Positions 17,477-25,631 of a DNA stretch of 33,483 nt are shown here, in pieces. The notes beneath the pieces were generated by a model. It did not search any database and was not told the DNA's origin. It worked only from the letters and a program-made list of their open reading frames with translations. How positions within the stretch are numbered: the stretch's first letter is position 1; every line of letters begins with the position of its first letter. The position numbers and the translations under genes are program-made. Origin of the DNA: Kribbella catacumbae DSM 19601 (GTDB lineage Bacteria; Actinomycetota; Actinomycetes; Propionibacteriales; Kribbellaceae); contig NZ_AQUZ01000079.1 in the NCBI RefSeq assembly GCF_000372465.1, forward strand, positions 2,369 to 35,851, in the 5' to 3' direction.

Positions 17477-18480
17477 GCAGTCCCTTCGGCCCAGCGGCGA
17501 CCACGGCGATGGGTTCGCTGCCCGGAGAGGACCTGCGCGAGTGGACGAAGTACGTGCTGGACGCTGTCACCATCCCGTTCATGCCGGAGCTGCCGGCCCG
17601 CCCGTACGGCGACATGGTGAGCCGGGCCGCTGGGCTGGTGACCTCGCTGGCTATGGACTTGCAGCCCGCAGGGTGGCGGCTGACTGGCGGCAATGACCCG
17701 CGGGCGAGTCTTGACCAGCGGCGGGCTCGCTCCTTGCTGCTGCAGGACTTGGATGTCCTGGAGGAGCTGGCAGACGGGTACACCGGGCCGCTGAAGCTTC
17801 AGGTGACCGGGCCGTGGACGCTCGCTGCAACTGTGGAGCTTCCTCGCGGCGACAAGGTGCTCGCCGACCATGGCGCTAGGCGCGATCTGGCCGAGGCGCT
17901 GGCTTATGGGCTCCAGGACCACGTGACCGACGTACGGCGGCGAGTGCCTGGGGCAGAGCTCGTAGTACAGCTCGATGAGCCGGGGCTGCCTGCAGTACTG
18001 GCTGGGGCTGTTCCTACTGCCAGTGGGTGGAGCAAGCATCGCGCTGTGGACGGCCCTGGGGCTGTAGACCTGCTGAGTAGAGTGATCGAGTCGGTAGCAC
18101 CAGCGATCACCTTGGTGCACTGCTGCGCGGCACGGCCACCTATTGAGGTCTTCCGGAAGGCCGGGGCCGGGGGAGTGGCAGTAGACATGGCGCTACTCAC
18201 CGATGCGGCTTGGGAGCAGATCGCCTTCGCAGTAGAGGCCAACATCACCTTGTACGCCGGCGTAGTACCGACCAGTGGGCCGGTGCCTCACCCGGAGAAG
18301 GCGGCGGAGAGCCTGACCCGTCGCTGGCACGAGATCGGCCTCACTCAGCGCACCCTCGCGGACGTGGTCATCACCCCAGCGTGTGGCCTCGCGGGCTCCC
18401 CGTCACCGAGCGACGCCCGCACCCGGTTGGAACTTCTCCGTCGTACAGCGGACTTCGTAGGCGAGACCGCAGAAGCCTAA
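17473..18480 (+). CDS. Short methionine-synthase (MetE C-terminal-type) protein, Rv3015c-like
   Basis: The 335-residue protein is a single MetE-type TIM barrel: ATTAMGSLPGEDLREW, LKLQVTGPWTLAA, VVQLDEPGLPAVLAG, VHCCAARPP and ITPACGLAGSPS. The H-x-C pair in VHCCA and the Cys of ACGL match zinc ligands of cobalamin-independent methionine synthase, but a typical C-terminal CGLKTR and the N-terminal folate-binding half are absent. It therefore probably uses another methyl donor or has another thiol-transfer role. The position between mnmA and ligA is that of M. tuberculosis Rv3015c. GTG 17473 overlaps the DUF1272 stop. Automatic naming as methionine synthase would overstate what is known. Confidence 0.8.
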   Translation: MSSPFGPAATTAMGSLPGEDLREWTKYVLDAVTIPFMPELPARPYGDMVSRAAGLVTSLAMDLQPAGWRLTGGNDPRASLDQRRARSLLLQDLDVLEELADGYTGPLKLQVTGPWTLAATVELPRGDKVLADHGARRDLAEALAYGLQDHVTDVRRRVPGAELVVQLDEPGLPAVLAGAVPTASGWSKHRAVDGPGAVDLLSRVIESVAPAITLVHCCAARPPIEVFRKAGAGGVAVDMALLTDAAWEQIAFAVEANITLYAGVVPTSGPVPHPEKAAESLTRRWHEIGLTQRTLADVVITPACGLAGSPSPSDARTRLELLRRTADFVGETAEA

Positions 18481-18512
18481 AAAGGTCGGTGGCTGGCGGT
18501 AAGTTCTCCTTT

Positions 18513-20642
18513 ATGAGTACGGAGATTCCGGAGACCAGTGCCGCCGACCAGCCTGCCGCGCCGGCGGAGGTCAGGGAGCGGCATGCCACGCTGAGCCGGG
18601 AGATCGAGGAGCACCGGTTCCGCTACTACATGGCCACCTCGACCATCTCCGACGCGGACTTCGACGCGCTGATGCACGAGCTGCAGGCGATCGAGGACAA
18701 GTACCCCGAGCTGCGCACGCCGGACTCGCCGACCCAGAAGGTCGGTGTCCCGATCTCGACGCTGTTCGCGCCGATCCAGCACCCGATGCGGATGGAGAGC
18801 CTCGCCAACGCCTTCTCGGCTGAGCAGATGGTTGCCTGGGCCAAGCGGCTGGAGCGCGAGGTCACGGTCAAGCAGATCGAGGAGAGCGGCTTCCTCTGCG
18901 AGCTCAAGGTGGACGGGCTCGCGCTCGACCTGGTCTACGAGAACGGCCGCCTGGTCACCGGCGGCACCCGCGGCGACGGCCGGACCGGCGAGGACGTCAC
19001 GCTGAACGTCCGGACCATCAAGAGCATCCCCGACCAGCTGACCGGCGACAACGTGCCTTCCTTCCTGGAGGTGCGCGGCGAGGTGTACTTCCGGGTCGAG
19101 GACTTCACCGAACTCAACGCGCAGCTCGTCGAGGCCGGCAAGGACGTGTTCTCCAACCCGCGCAACGGCGCGGCCGGATCCCTGCGGCAGAAGGACCCAC
19201 GCGTCTCGGCGACCAGGCCGCTGCGGTTCGTCGTGCACGGCCTCGGCAAGGTCGAGGGGTACCACGTGGGCCGGCTCTCCGAGGCCTACGACCAGCTCAG
19301 GGCCTGGGGCCTGCCGGTCAGCGACCGCGCCCGCCGGGTCGGCACCCTCGACGAGGTCAACGAATTCATCGAGTACTACGGCGAGAACCGGCACTCCGTC
19401 GATCACGAGATCGACGGCGTCGTGGTGAAGGTGGACGAGGTCGACCTGCAACGGGCACTCGGTTCGACCTCCAGCGCGCCGCGTTGGGCGATCGCGTACA
19501 AGTACCCGCCGGAAGAGGTCACCACCAAGCTGATCGAGATCGAGGTGAACGTCGGCCGGACCGGCCGGGTCACCCCGTTCGGCAAGATGGAGCCGGTCCG
19601 GGTGGCAGGCTCGACAGTCGAGTACGCGACGCTGCACAACGCCAAGGAGGTCGCCCGCAAGGACGTCCGCCCGGGCGACACCGTCGTACTGCGTAAGGCC
19701 GGCGACGTCATCCCCGAGATCCTCGCGCCGGTGCTCGACCTGCGGCCGAAGGGACTCAAGGCCTGGGACATGCCGACCAAGTGCCCGTGGTGCGAGACCG
19801 TGCTGGCGCCGGCCAAGGAGTCCGACGTCGACATCCGGTGCCCCAATTCGCAGTACTGCCAGGGGCAACTTCGGGAGCGCCTGTTCTATCTGGCCGGCCG
19901 GGCGGCGTTCGACATCGAAGGGCTCGGCTTCAAGGCCGCGGACGCGTTGATCCGCGACGGCCTGATCGCCGACGAGGGCGACCTGTTCGCGCTGACCGAG
20001 GAGAAGCTGGCCGAGAGTCCCTTCTTCACCACCAAGGCCGGCGCGCTGTCGGCGAATGCGCGCAAACTGCTCGTCAACCTCGAAGAGGCCAAGGCGAAGC
20101 CGCTCAACCGCGCCATGGTGGCGCTCTCGATCCGGCATGTCGGCCCGACCGCGGCCGCCGCGCTGACCGAGGTGTACGACGACATCGAGACCATCCGGTC
20201 GGCGAGCGAGGAGCAGCTGGCCGAGACCGAGGGCGTCGGCCCGACGATCGCCAGCGCGATGATCGAGTGGTTCCAGGTGGACTGGCACCAGGCGATCGTG
20301 GACAAGTGGAAGGCCGCCGGCGTGGTGATGCGCCAGGTGCGGACCGGGCCGACCGTGGAGCAGACGCTGACCGGGCAGTCCGTGGTCGTGACCGGCACGG
20401 TCGAGGGGTACAGCCGGGACGAGGCGACCGAGGCGATCGTGTCGCGTGGCGGCAAGGTGGCCGGCTCGGTGTCGAAGAAAACGTCCTTCGTGGTGGTCGG
20501 CGATTCACCCGGATCCAAGTACGACAAGGCGGTTCAGCTCGGCGTACCGATCCTGGACGCCGGCGGATTCGGGGTGCTGCTCGACGAGGGGCCGGAGGCC
20601 GCCGCTGCGGTGGCGACGAACCCCGAAAAGGGAGATGCCTGA
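18513..20642 (+). CDS. ligA: NAD-dependent DNA ligase LigA
   Basis: The 709-residue ligase seals nicks using NAD+. The Ia domain contains HRFRYYMATSTISDADFD, the adenylation domain CELKVDGLAL has catalytic K132, and TGGTRGDGRTGEDVT follows. The OB domain is followed by a four-cysteine zinc finger (C424, C427, C443, C449), helix-hairpin-helix repeats and a C-terminal BRCT domain from about 632 (VVVTGTVEGYSRDEA). ATG 18513 lies 32 bases after the MetE-like stop. No clear Shine-Dalgarno precedes it (TTCTCCTTT), so it may be weakly initiated or leaderless. Confidence 0.97.
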   Translation: MSTEIPETSAADQPAAPAEVRERHATLSREIEEHRFRYYMATSTISDADFDALMHELQAIEDKYPELRTPDSPTQKVGVPISTLFAPIQHPMRMESLANAFSAEQMVAWAKRLEREVTVKQIEESGFLCELKVDGLALDLVYENGRLVTGGTRGDGRTGEDVTLNVRTIKSIPDQLTGDNVPSFLEVRGEVYFRVEDFTELNAQLVEAGKDVFSNPRNGAAGSLRQKDPRVSATRPLRFVVHGLGKVEGYHVGRLSEAYDQLRAWGLPVSDRARRVGTLDEVNEFIEYYGENRHSVDHEIDGVVVKVDEVDLQRALGSTSSAPRWAIAYKYPPEEVTTKLIEIEVNVGRTGRVTPFGKMEPVRVAGSTVEYATLHNAKEVARKDVRPGDTVVLRKAGDVIPEILAPVLDLRPKGLKAWDMPTKCPWCETVLAPAKESDVDIRCPNSQYCQGQLRERLFYLAGRAAFDIEGLGFKAADALIRDGLIADEGDLFALTEEKLAESPFFTTKAGALSANARKLLVNLEEAKAKPLNRAMVALSIRHVGPTAAAALTEVYDDIETIRSASEEQLAETEGVGPTIASAMIEWFQVDWHQAIVDKWKAAGVVMRQVRTGPTVEQTLTGQSVVVTGTVEGYSRDEATEAIVSRGGKVAGSVSKKTSFVVVGDSPGSKYDKAVQLGVPILDAGGFGVLLDEGPEAAAAVATNPEKGDA

Positions 20643-20723
20643 CAACCGAAGGATCCGCCGGGCTCGCTGATCCGTCGGACTGTTAGTTTGCATCCTCTAC
20701 ACGTGGGTTTCTAAGGAGCGCAT

Positions 20724-22229
20724 ATGACGACGCCGCCACAAGGACCGTGGGGTCCTGGGCAGCCGGGGGGCCAGCCGGGCGGGCAACAAGGGGGACAGCC
20801 GGGAGGTCAGCCGGGTCAAGGAGGCTGGGGACAGCAGCCTGGCCAGGGTGGCGGTGGCTGGGGTCAGCCTCCGGCCGCTCCGCAGCCTGGCCAGCCGCAG
20901 CCTGGTCAGGGACAGCCTGGTCAGGGACAGCCTGGTCAGGGACAGCCTGGTCAAGGGCAGCCCCCGCAGCAGGGTCAGCCGCCGCAGCAGGGTGGTTGGG
21001 GCCAGCAGCCTGGGCAGCCTCCGCAGGGCGGTCAGCCCGCCGGTGGTTGGGGTCAGCCTCCTCAGCAGGGGCAGCCGGGCTACCAGCAGCAGCCGTGGAA
21101 CCAGCAGGGTGGTCAGCAGCAGGGCGGCTGGCACCAGCAGCAGGCGCAGCAGCCTTGGCAGGGCGGTCCCGGCGGCCCGAAGAAGGGCGGCATCCCCAAG
21201 GACAAGCTGCCGATGTTCATCGGTGGTGGCGCGGTCGCGCTCATCCTGGTCGGCCTGCTGATCTTCCTCGGCGTCAAAGCCCTTGGTGGCGACGAGGACC
21301 CGCCGACGACCCAGCCGACCACCTCGACGCAACCGTCGGGCGAGCCGACTGGCCAGCCGTCCGGTGAGCCCACTGGCCAGCCGAGTGGTGAGCCGACCAG
21401 CACGGGCGGTGGTCTGGGCAACGCGACGGGTCAGGCCAAGACCGCGACCGAGAAGATGCAGGCCGCCGGCTTCCAGTGCAGCGACCTGTTCAACGGCGCG
21501 GAGGGTGCGCACCGCGGCTGCTTCAAGTTCGAGGACGTCACCCAGGCCGAGGTCATCTTCCAGTTCCAGCCCGACGGCACGGTCATCGGTGTCCTGATCC
21601 GGTCGCGGAACTCCGAGAACGTCAACAACGCCGCCGTCACCTTCGACGCGGCGCTGCAGGCGATCGGCACCGACACCTTCGGCGGCAGCGAGGTGGCGAA
21701 GATCCAGCAGGCGGTGAAGACCGGCCAGAAGAACACCAAGGTCGGCAGCACCTGGGGCGAGTTCAACCTGCTGAACAGCGGCGAAACCGTGCAGATCTCC
21801 GGCGGCAAGTCCGGTTCGGACTCCTACGACCTGCCCCGCAAGGAGTTCCAGACCACCGAGTCGCAGCTGAACGCGACGCTGACGGCGAAGCAGTACAAGT
21901 GCACGTCGTCCTGCCGCAAGACGCTGGGCAAGTACGGCTCGCAGAGCGTCTTCGCGATCGGCGGTGACGGCGGGATCCGGTCGATCGAGTTCCGCGCCTC
22001 CGGCGACCCGAGCGAGGTCAAGGCCGCGATGCCGGTCGTCCTCGCCGACGGTCTGGCAGCGATCAAGGGCCCGGACGTCGCGGCGCTCAAGGCCTTCATC
22101 GAGTCTCACAAGGACGGGAAGCCGTACGCTGCTTATGTGGCCGGCTGGCGGGTCCAGTCGACCGGTACCGGTGACGAGGACTACTCGTCGCAGACGATCG
22201 AGATCAAGTACGAGTCGTACTACGTGTGA
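20724..22229 (+). CDS. Q/G/P-rich single-pass membrane protein with an exported C-terminal region (unknown function)
   Basis: The 501-residue protein has three parts. Residues 1 to about 155 are almost wholly Gln, Gly, Pro and Trp, including four exact or near-exact GQPGQ units encoded by a 15-bp repeat at about 20889-20958. A transmembrane helix follows at about 168-192 (MFIGGGAVALILVGLLIFLG), preceded by a positive KKGGIPKDK stretch. Next is a Thr/Ser/Pro linker with repeated SGEPTGQP, then a cysteine-containing region of about 270 residues. Two portions of that region (about 242-315 and 385-455) look alike: a pair of cysteines, a beta stretch and a helix. The topology implies a disordered cytoplasmic head and an outside domain. 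AAGGAG lies five bases before ATG 20724. I do not recognise a named family. It follows ligA with an 81-base gap. Confidence 0.8.
   Translation: MTTPPQGPWGPGQPGGQPGGQQGGQPGGQPGQGGWGQQPGQGGGGWGQPPAAPQPGQPQPGQGQPGQGQPGQGQPGQGQPPQQGQPPQQGGWGQQPGQPPQGGQPAGGWGQPPQQGQPGYQQQPWNQQGGQQQGGWHQQQAQQPWQGGPGGPKKGGIPKDKLPMFIGGGAVALILVGLLIFLGVKALGGDEDPPTTQPTTSTQPSGEPTGQPSGEPTGQPSGEPTSTGGGLGNATGQAKTATEKMQAAGFQCSDLFNGAEGAHRGCFKFEDVTQAEVIFQFQPDGTVIGVLIRSRNSENVNNAAVTFDAALQAIGTDTFGGSEVAKIQQAVKTGQKNTKVGSTWGEFNLLNSGETVQISGGKSGSDSYDLPRKEFQTTESQLNATLTAKQYKCTSSCRKTLGKYGSQSVFAIGGDGGIRSIEFRASGDPSEVKAAMPVVLADGLAAIKGPDVAALKAFIESHKDGKPYAAYVAGWRVQSTGTGDEDYSSQTIEIKYESYYV
20889..20958 (+). repeat. 15-bp tandem repeat encoding GQPGQ
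   Basis: Four consecutive copies of CAGCCTGGTCAGGGA (last copy with A for G and G for A changes) code for repeated GQPGQ in the disordered N-terminus. They are nearly identical at the DNA level, unlike the rest of the Q/G/P region, which suggests a recent expansion. Confidence 0.85.
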
Positions 22230-22235
22230 GGTGTG

Positions 22236-22460
22236 ATGAAGTTCAGCCCGGCGAAACGGGAGCGGACTCCGGTGGCCAAGCCGCCGCCGGAGTCACTGCA
22301 CCGGGTGGAGGGGGGCGGCCCTTGGGGGCCGACCCAGTTCGACCTGCCGGAGCGTGACGACAGCAATACGCAGGCGGTGGTGATCGTCTCGGTCGTCGGG
22401 ACGGTCATCCTGCTGGTGATCGCCGGACTGTGGGCGCTGTGGTACTTCCAGTTCAACTGA
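22236..22460 (+). CDS. Small single-pass membrane protein (unknown function)
   Basis: The protein has about 74 residues, with a basic, Pro-rich N-terminus (KFSPAKRERTPVAKPPPE) and one C-terminal membrane helix (AVVIVSVVGTVILLVIAGLW) ending WYFQFN. GAGG overlaps the preceding stop region and lies five bases before ATG 22236; a GTG one codon earlier is possible. It is six bases behind the Q/G/P-rich membrane protein gene and shares its terminator, so the two probably function together. No family recognised. Confidence 0.7.
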   Translation: MKFSPAKRERTPVAKPPPESLHRVEGGGPWGPTQFDLPERDDSNTQAVVIVSVVGTVILLVIAGLWALWYFQFN

Positions 22461-22479
22461 TCCCGCACCACGCAGGAAG

Positions 22480-22517
22480 AAAGGGCCTCCCGTCATTCGG
22501 GAGGCCCTCTTTCTTTG
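22480..22517 (+). terminator. Rho-independent-type terminator
   Basis: A perfect 11-bp stem AGGGCCTCCCG / CGGGAGGCCCT with loop TCATT is followed by CTTTCTTTG. It lies 20 bases after the small membrane protein stop and would end the ligA-side transcript. Confidence 0.9.
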
Positions 22518-22583
22518 ACTGACTAGGTGCTCGGGGCCGCAAGCCTCGTCCGGGGCCGCACCAGGCTTGCCCCGCGCCCCCAC

Positions 22584-22813
22584 CAAGTGATCATTCGCCC
22601 CCTTTTCACCTCGGAGCGCTAAGCCCCGAGGGTCTTTCCGGACCCCCAGGCCATCAAAGGCATCGATCACCCGGCCGGCCGTGCGGGAACCAGGTCAAGG
22701 TGGGCGCCATTGATGGCCTGGGGCTCCGGGCAACACCCACCGGCGGCCGGCCGCGGTGGCGATCACGAGCCCCAAGCCCCGGGTAAGGGTGAAAGGCGGC
22801 GAATGATCACCTG
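22584..22813. repeat. Large imperfect inverted repeat between convergent genes
   Basis: Outer arms pair 22584-22610 (caagtgatcattcgcccc...) with 22787-22813 (...ggcgaatgatcacctg). Inner arms pair 22637-22659 (ccggacccccaggccatcaa) with 22707-22729 (attgatggcctggggctccg) with about 20 of 23 matches. A separate GC palindrome (ccaccggcggccggccgcggtgg) lies at about 22735-22758. The element fills the gap between the terminator at 22480 and the convergent ACT gene. No open frame in it looks coding. Confidence 0.7.
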
Positions 22814-22872
22814 GTTGTGCTGGGGGCAGATGGGCTCCCCGCGGATCCCAACGAACCTGCCAGCGCCGATCG

Positions 22873-23517
22873 CTAGGCGGTGGCGCGGATGGTGACGGCG
22901 AGGCTGGCCAGGTAGCTCAGCCGGGCCACTTCGGAGCCGAGGAACTCGGGCCCTCCGCGCCGGCCGATCACCAGCACGCGGCGGTCCGACTCCAGCGGTG
23001 CCGCGACCAGGACCGACTCGGACAGGCCCTTGTGGTTCGGCGCGGCCAGTGTGGTCGCCTTCTCCAGCGGCAGCCACAGGTCACCCAGGTCGCCGAACTC
23101 GGGCGTCGCGCTCGTCTCCAGCGCGACCTTGATCTCGCTGCCGGTGCCGTCCAGCAAGGCGGCCCAGTCGGCATGCAGCACCGCGGGCGCTTGCTCGACC
23201 AGGATGTCGACCGCTTCGGCCGGTGCCGACGTCATCTGCTCGACGGCTTCGAGGTCCATATGCAGCCCGCCGCCGGCGCCGTACCGGGAGAACCAGATCA
23301 CCTCGACGTCGGGAACTCCGTTGCAGGCCGAGACCAGCCGGTCCGGCAGAACGCCCGGCGGCAGGTCGACCACGATGTCGTCGACGGCGGTGCCGTTCTC
23401 GCGCCGGTGCTCGACGATCTCGATCGCGTGGATATCGGCGTTCACCTCGCCGAGGGCCGTTGCGACGGTGCCCAGCGAACCGGGTCGGTCCGGGATGATC
23501 AATCGCAGCAGGAACAC
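22873..23517 (-). CDS. ACT-domain amino-acid-binding protein (Rv3013-like)
   Basis: The 214-residue protein starts at GTG 23517 with (M)FLLRLIIPDRPGSLGTVATAL, a clear ACT fold, then NADIHAIEIVEH. A second part follows after about residue 100 (VDILVEQAPAVLHADWAALL, and a GAF-like VLVAAPLESDRRVLVIGRRGG). GGGAG lies 11 bases upstream. Longer upstream readings lack homology. Length and position between ligA and gatC match M. tuberculosis Rv3013. It is read opposite to gatCAB, with about 230 bases of shared upstream region that contain a TAACAT -10 candidate for this gene. An amino-acid-sensing role near Glu-tRNA amidation is inferred. Confidence 0.85.
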   Translation of the reverse strand: MFLLRLIIPDRPGSLGTVATALGEVNADIHAIEIVEHRRENGTAVDDIVVDLPPGVLPDRLVSACNGVPDVEVIWFSRYGAGGGLHMDLEAVEQMTSAPAEAVDILVEQAPAVLHADWAALLDGTGSEIKVALETSATPEFGDLGDLWLPLEKATTLAAPNHKGLSESVLVAAPLESDRRVLVIGRRGGPEFLGSEVARLSYLASLAVTIRATA

Positions 23518-23667
23518 CGAACGATCATCTCCCAGCCGAATACCACGCAAGTTACGCCCTGTCGCGGCCAATGTTACAGAGCGGAACAAAGTGACACGCC
23601 GGGCCCTCCCACCTGATGAACGGCCTCCGGGCGGGAAACCGGAAATACAAGCGTCATGCCAGCCCAC

Positions 23668-23710
23668 TAGGATGGCCCGGTCCGTAGGTGCGAGTCCTCA
23701 CCGACGCACC
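23668..23710 (+). promoter_or_regulatory. Possible gatCAB promoter -10 and 5' leader hairpin
   Basis: TAGGAT at 23668-23673 is a good actinobacterial -10 candidate, with no clear -35. Downstream, GGTGCG (23687) can pair with CGCACC (23705) around a 12-base loop in the presumed leader of gatC. Evidence is motif only. Confidence 0.3.
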
Positions 23711-23746
23711 CAGCCAGCACCTTGCTGTAGACCATTGGAATCACTC

Positions 23747-24046
23747 ATGCCATCGATTACCCGCGAAGAAGTCGCGCATCTGGCGCGACTGGCGCGGATC
23801 GAGCTCTCCGACGACGAGCTCGACCACCTCGCTCCGCAGCTCGACCAGATTATCGGCCTGGTCGCGCAGGTCAGTGACGTGGCCGCCGAGGACATCCCGC
23901 CGACGTCGCACGCCCTGCCGCTGACGAACGTCATGCGCGAGGACGTGAACGTTCCCTGCCTCACGCCGGAGCAGGCGCTGTCCGGCGCCCCGGCCGCGGA
24001 GGAGCAGCGCTTCCGGGTACCGCGGATTCTGACCGAGGAGGCATAG
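23747..24046 (+). CDS. gatC: Glutamyl/aspartyl-tRNA amidotransferase subunit C
   Basis: The 99-residue protein is typical GatC: ITREEVAHLARLARIELSDDEL, then DEIxPTSHA-like (AEDIPPTSHALPLTNVMRED) and a final LSGAPAAEEQRFRVPRIL. It wraps around GatA and GatB in the amidotransferase that makes Gln-tRNA(Gln) from Glu-tRNA(Gln). ATG 23747 is chosen because the family begins here; only a weak GGAA precedes it. It heads the gatCAB operon. Confidence 0.96.
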   Translation: MPSITREEVAHLARLARIELSDDELDHLAPQLDQIIGLVAQVSDVAAEDIPPTSHALPLTNVMREDVNVPCLTPEQALSGAPAAEEQRFRVPRILTEEA

Positions 24047-24048
24047 TG

Positions 24049-24125
24049 AGAGAGCGCATGCGAACGAACCAATCAACACAGCGGGTCTCACTCATTGGCG
24101 GTTCCGAGCGAAGCGAGGTCCGCGG
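24049..24125 (+). repeat. REP-like intergenic element between gatC and gatA, covering the gatA ribosome site
   Basis: This 77-base spacer contains GCGCATGCG, GAACCAAT opposite ATTGGCGGTTC, and CGAGCGAAGCGAG. The last part can fold as GCGG...CCGC with the presumed GAGG Shine-Dalgarno of gatA (7 bases before ATG) inside. Its composition (AACGAACCAATCAACACA) is unlike the flanking genes. Repetition elsewhere in the genome is suspected, not seen. Confidence 0.5.
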
Positions 24126-25631
24126 ATGAGTGACCTGACGCGGAAGACTGCTGTCGAGCTTGCGGAGCTGATGAGCTCGGGTGAGACCTCGTCGGTGGAG
24201 ATCACCCAGGCGCACCTGGACCGGATCGGTGCCGTTGACGGCGCTGTGCACGCGTTCCTGCACGTCGACACCGAGGGCGCACTCGCCCAGGCGGCCGACG
24301 TGGATGCGCGCCGCGCTGCCGGTGACGAGTTGGGCCCGCTGGCCGGAGTACCGCTGGCGCTGAAGGATGTGCTGACCCAGGACGGCGTACCGACCACGGC
24401 CGGTTCTAAAATCCTCGAGGGCTGGAAGCCGCCGTACGACTCGACCGTGGTGAAGCGGTTGAAGGCGGCCGGCATCGTCATCCTCGGCAAGACCAACATG
24501 GACGAGTTCGCGATGGGCTCGTCGACCGAGAATTCGGCGTACGGGACGACGCACAACCCCTGGGACCTCAACCGGATCCCGGGTGGTTCGGGTGGCGGCT
24601 CGTCGGCCGCGATCTCGGCGTACCAGGCACCGCTCGCGATCGGCACCGACACCGGTGGCTCGATCCGTCAGCCCGCCGCCTTCACGGGCACCGTGGGCGT
24701 CAAGCCGACGTACGGCGGCACCTCGCGGTACGGGCTGATCGCGTTGGCCTCCAGCTTGGACACGCCTGGGCCATGTGCGCGGACGACGCTCGACGCGGCG
24801 CTGCTGCACGAGGCGATCGCCGGGTACGACCCGATGGACTCGACGTCGATCAACCAGCCGGTACCGGCCGTGGTCGACGCGGCTCGCAGCGGTGACGTGA
24901 CCGGTCTGCGGATCGGGGTCGTCAAGGAGCTCGGCGGCGAGGGGTACCAGCCGGGTGTCGAGGCGCGCTTCCACGAGGCGGTCGAGCTGCTCACCAAGCT
25001 CGGCGCCGAGGTGGTCGAGGTGTCCTGCCCGCACTTCCAGTACGCGCTGCCGGCGTACTACCTGATCCTGCCGAGCGAGGCGTCGTCCAACCTGGCCAAG
25101 TTCGACGCGATGCGGTTCGGCCTTCGGGTCGGCGACGACGGCGAGAACGACGCCGAGCAGGTGATGAGGCTGACCCGCGAGGCGGGCTTCGGTGCCGAGG
25201 TCAAGCGCCGGATCATGCTCGGCACGCACGCGCTGTCCAGCGGGTACTACGACGCGTACTACGGCCAGGCGCAGAAGGTGCGCACGTTGATCGCGCGCGA
25301 CTTCACCAACGCCTACGAGCAGGTTGACGTGCTGGTCTCGCCGGCCACGCCGACCACCGCGTTCGCGATCGGCGACCGGGTCGACGACCCGATCGCCATG
25401 TACAAGAACGACCTCTGCACGATCCCGTCGAACCTGGCCGGCAACGCCGCCGGGTCGTTCCCGATCGGCCTGGCCGACGAGGACGGGATGCCGGTCGGCT
25501 TCCACGTGATGGCGCCGGTGATGCGCGACGACCTGTGCTACCTGGTCGGTGCGGCGCTCGAGTCGGCGTACGCCGATCAGTGGGGTGGCGTGCTGATGTC
25601 GAAGGCTCCGGAGCTGGAGGTCACCCGATGA
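24126..25631 (+). CDS. gatA: Glutamyl/aspartyl-tRNA amidotransferase subunit A
   Basis: The 501-residue amidase-signature enzyme releases ammonia from glutamine for tRNA amidation. The Ser-cisSer-Lys triad is visible: K80 in LALKDV, cis-Ser S155 in PGGSGGGSS, and nucleophile S179 in GTDTGGSIRQPA. VGVKPTYGGTSRYGLIALASSLD and the C-terminal DEDGMPVGFHVMAP are standard. Its stop overlaps the gatB start by four bases (ATGA). Confidence 0.97.
   Translation: MSDLTRKTAVELAELMSSGETSSVEITQAHLDRIGAVDGAVHAFLHVDTEGALAQAADVDARRAAGDELGPLAGVPLALKDVLTQDGVPTTAGSKILEGWKPPYDSTVVKRLKAAGIVILGKTNMDEFAMGSSTENSAYGTTHNPWDLNRIPGGSGGGSSAAISAYQAPLAIGTDTGGSIRQPAAFTGTVGVKPTYGGTSRYGLIALASSLDTPGPCARTTLDAALLHEAIAGYDPMDSTSINQPVPAVVDAARSGDVTGLRIGVVKELGGEGYQPGVEARFHEAVELLTKLGAEVVEVSCPHFQYALPAYYLILPSEASSNLAKFDAMRFGLRVGDDGENDAEQVMRLTREAGFGAEVKRRIMLGTHALSSGYYDAYYGQAQKVRTLIARDFTNAYEQVDVLVSPATPTTAFAIGDRVDDPIAMYKNDLCTIPSNLAGNAAGSFPIGLADEDGMPVGFHVMAPVMRDDLCYLVGAALESAYADQWGGVLMSKAPELEVTR

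Noticed and set aside
18477..20288. Long minus-strand open frame (603 codons) opposite ligA
   Set aside because: It is a GC-bias shadow of ligA, which has all catalytic and zinc residues on the plus strand.
20697..22109. Minus-strand frame rich in Leu-Thr-Arg repeats
   Set aside because: It is the mirror of the Gln/Gly/Pro repeat region of the membrane protein, which has a good ribosome site and clear membrane topology.
23687..23710. tRNA-like or riboswitch structure before gatC
   Set aside because: Only one short stem (GGTGCG/CGCACC) is present; no cloverleaf, T-arm or conserved aptamer core could be traced.
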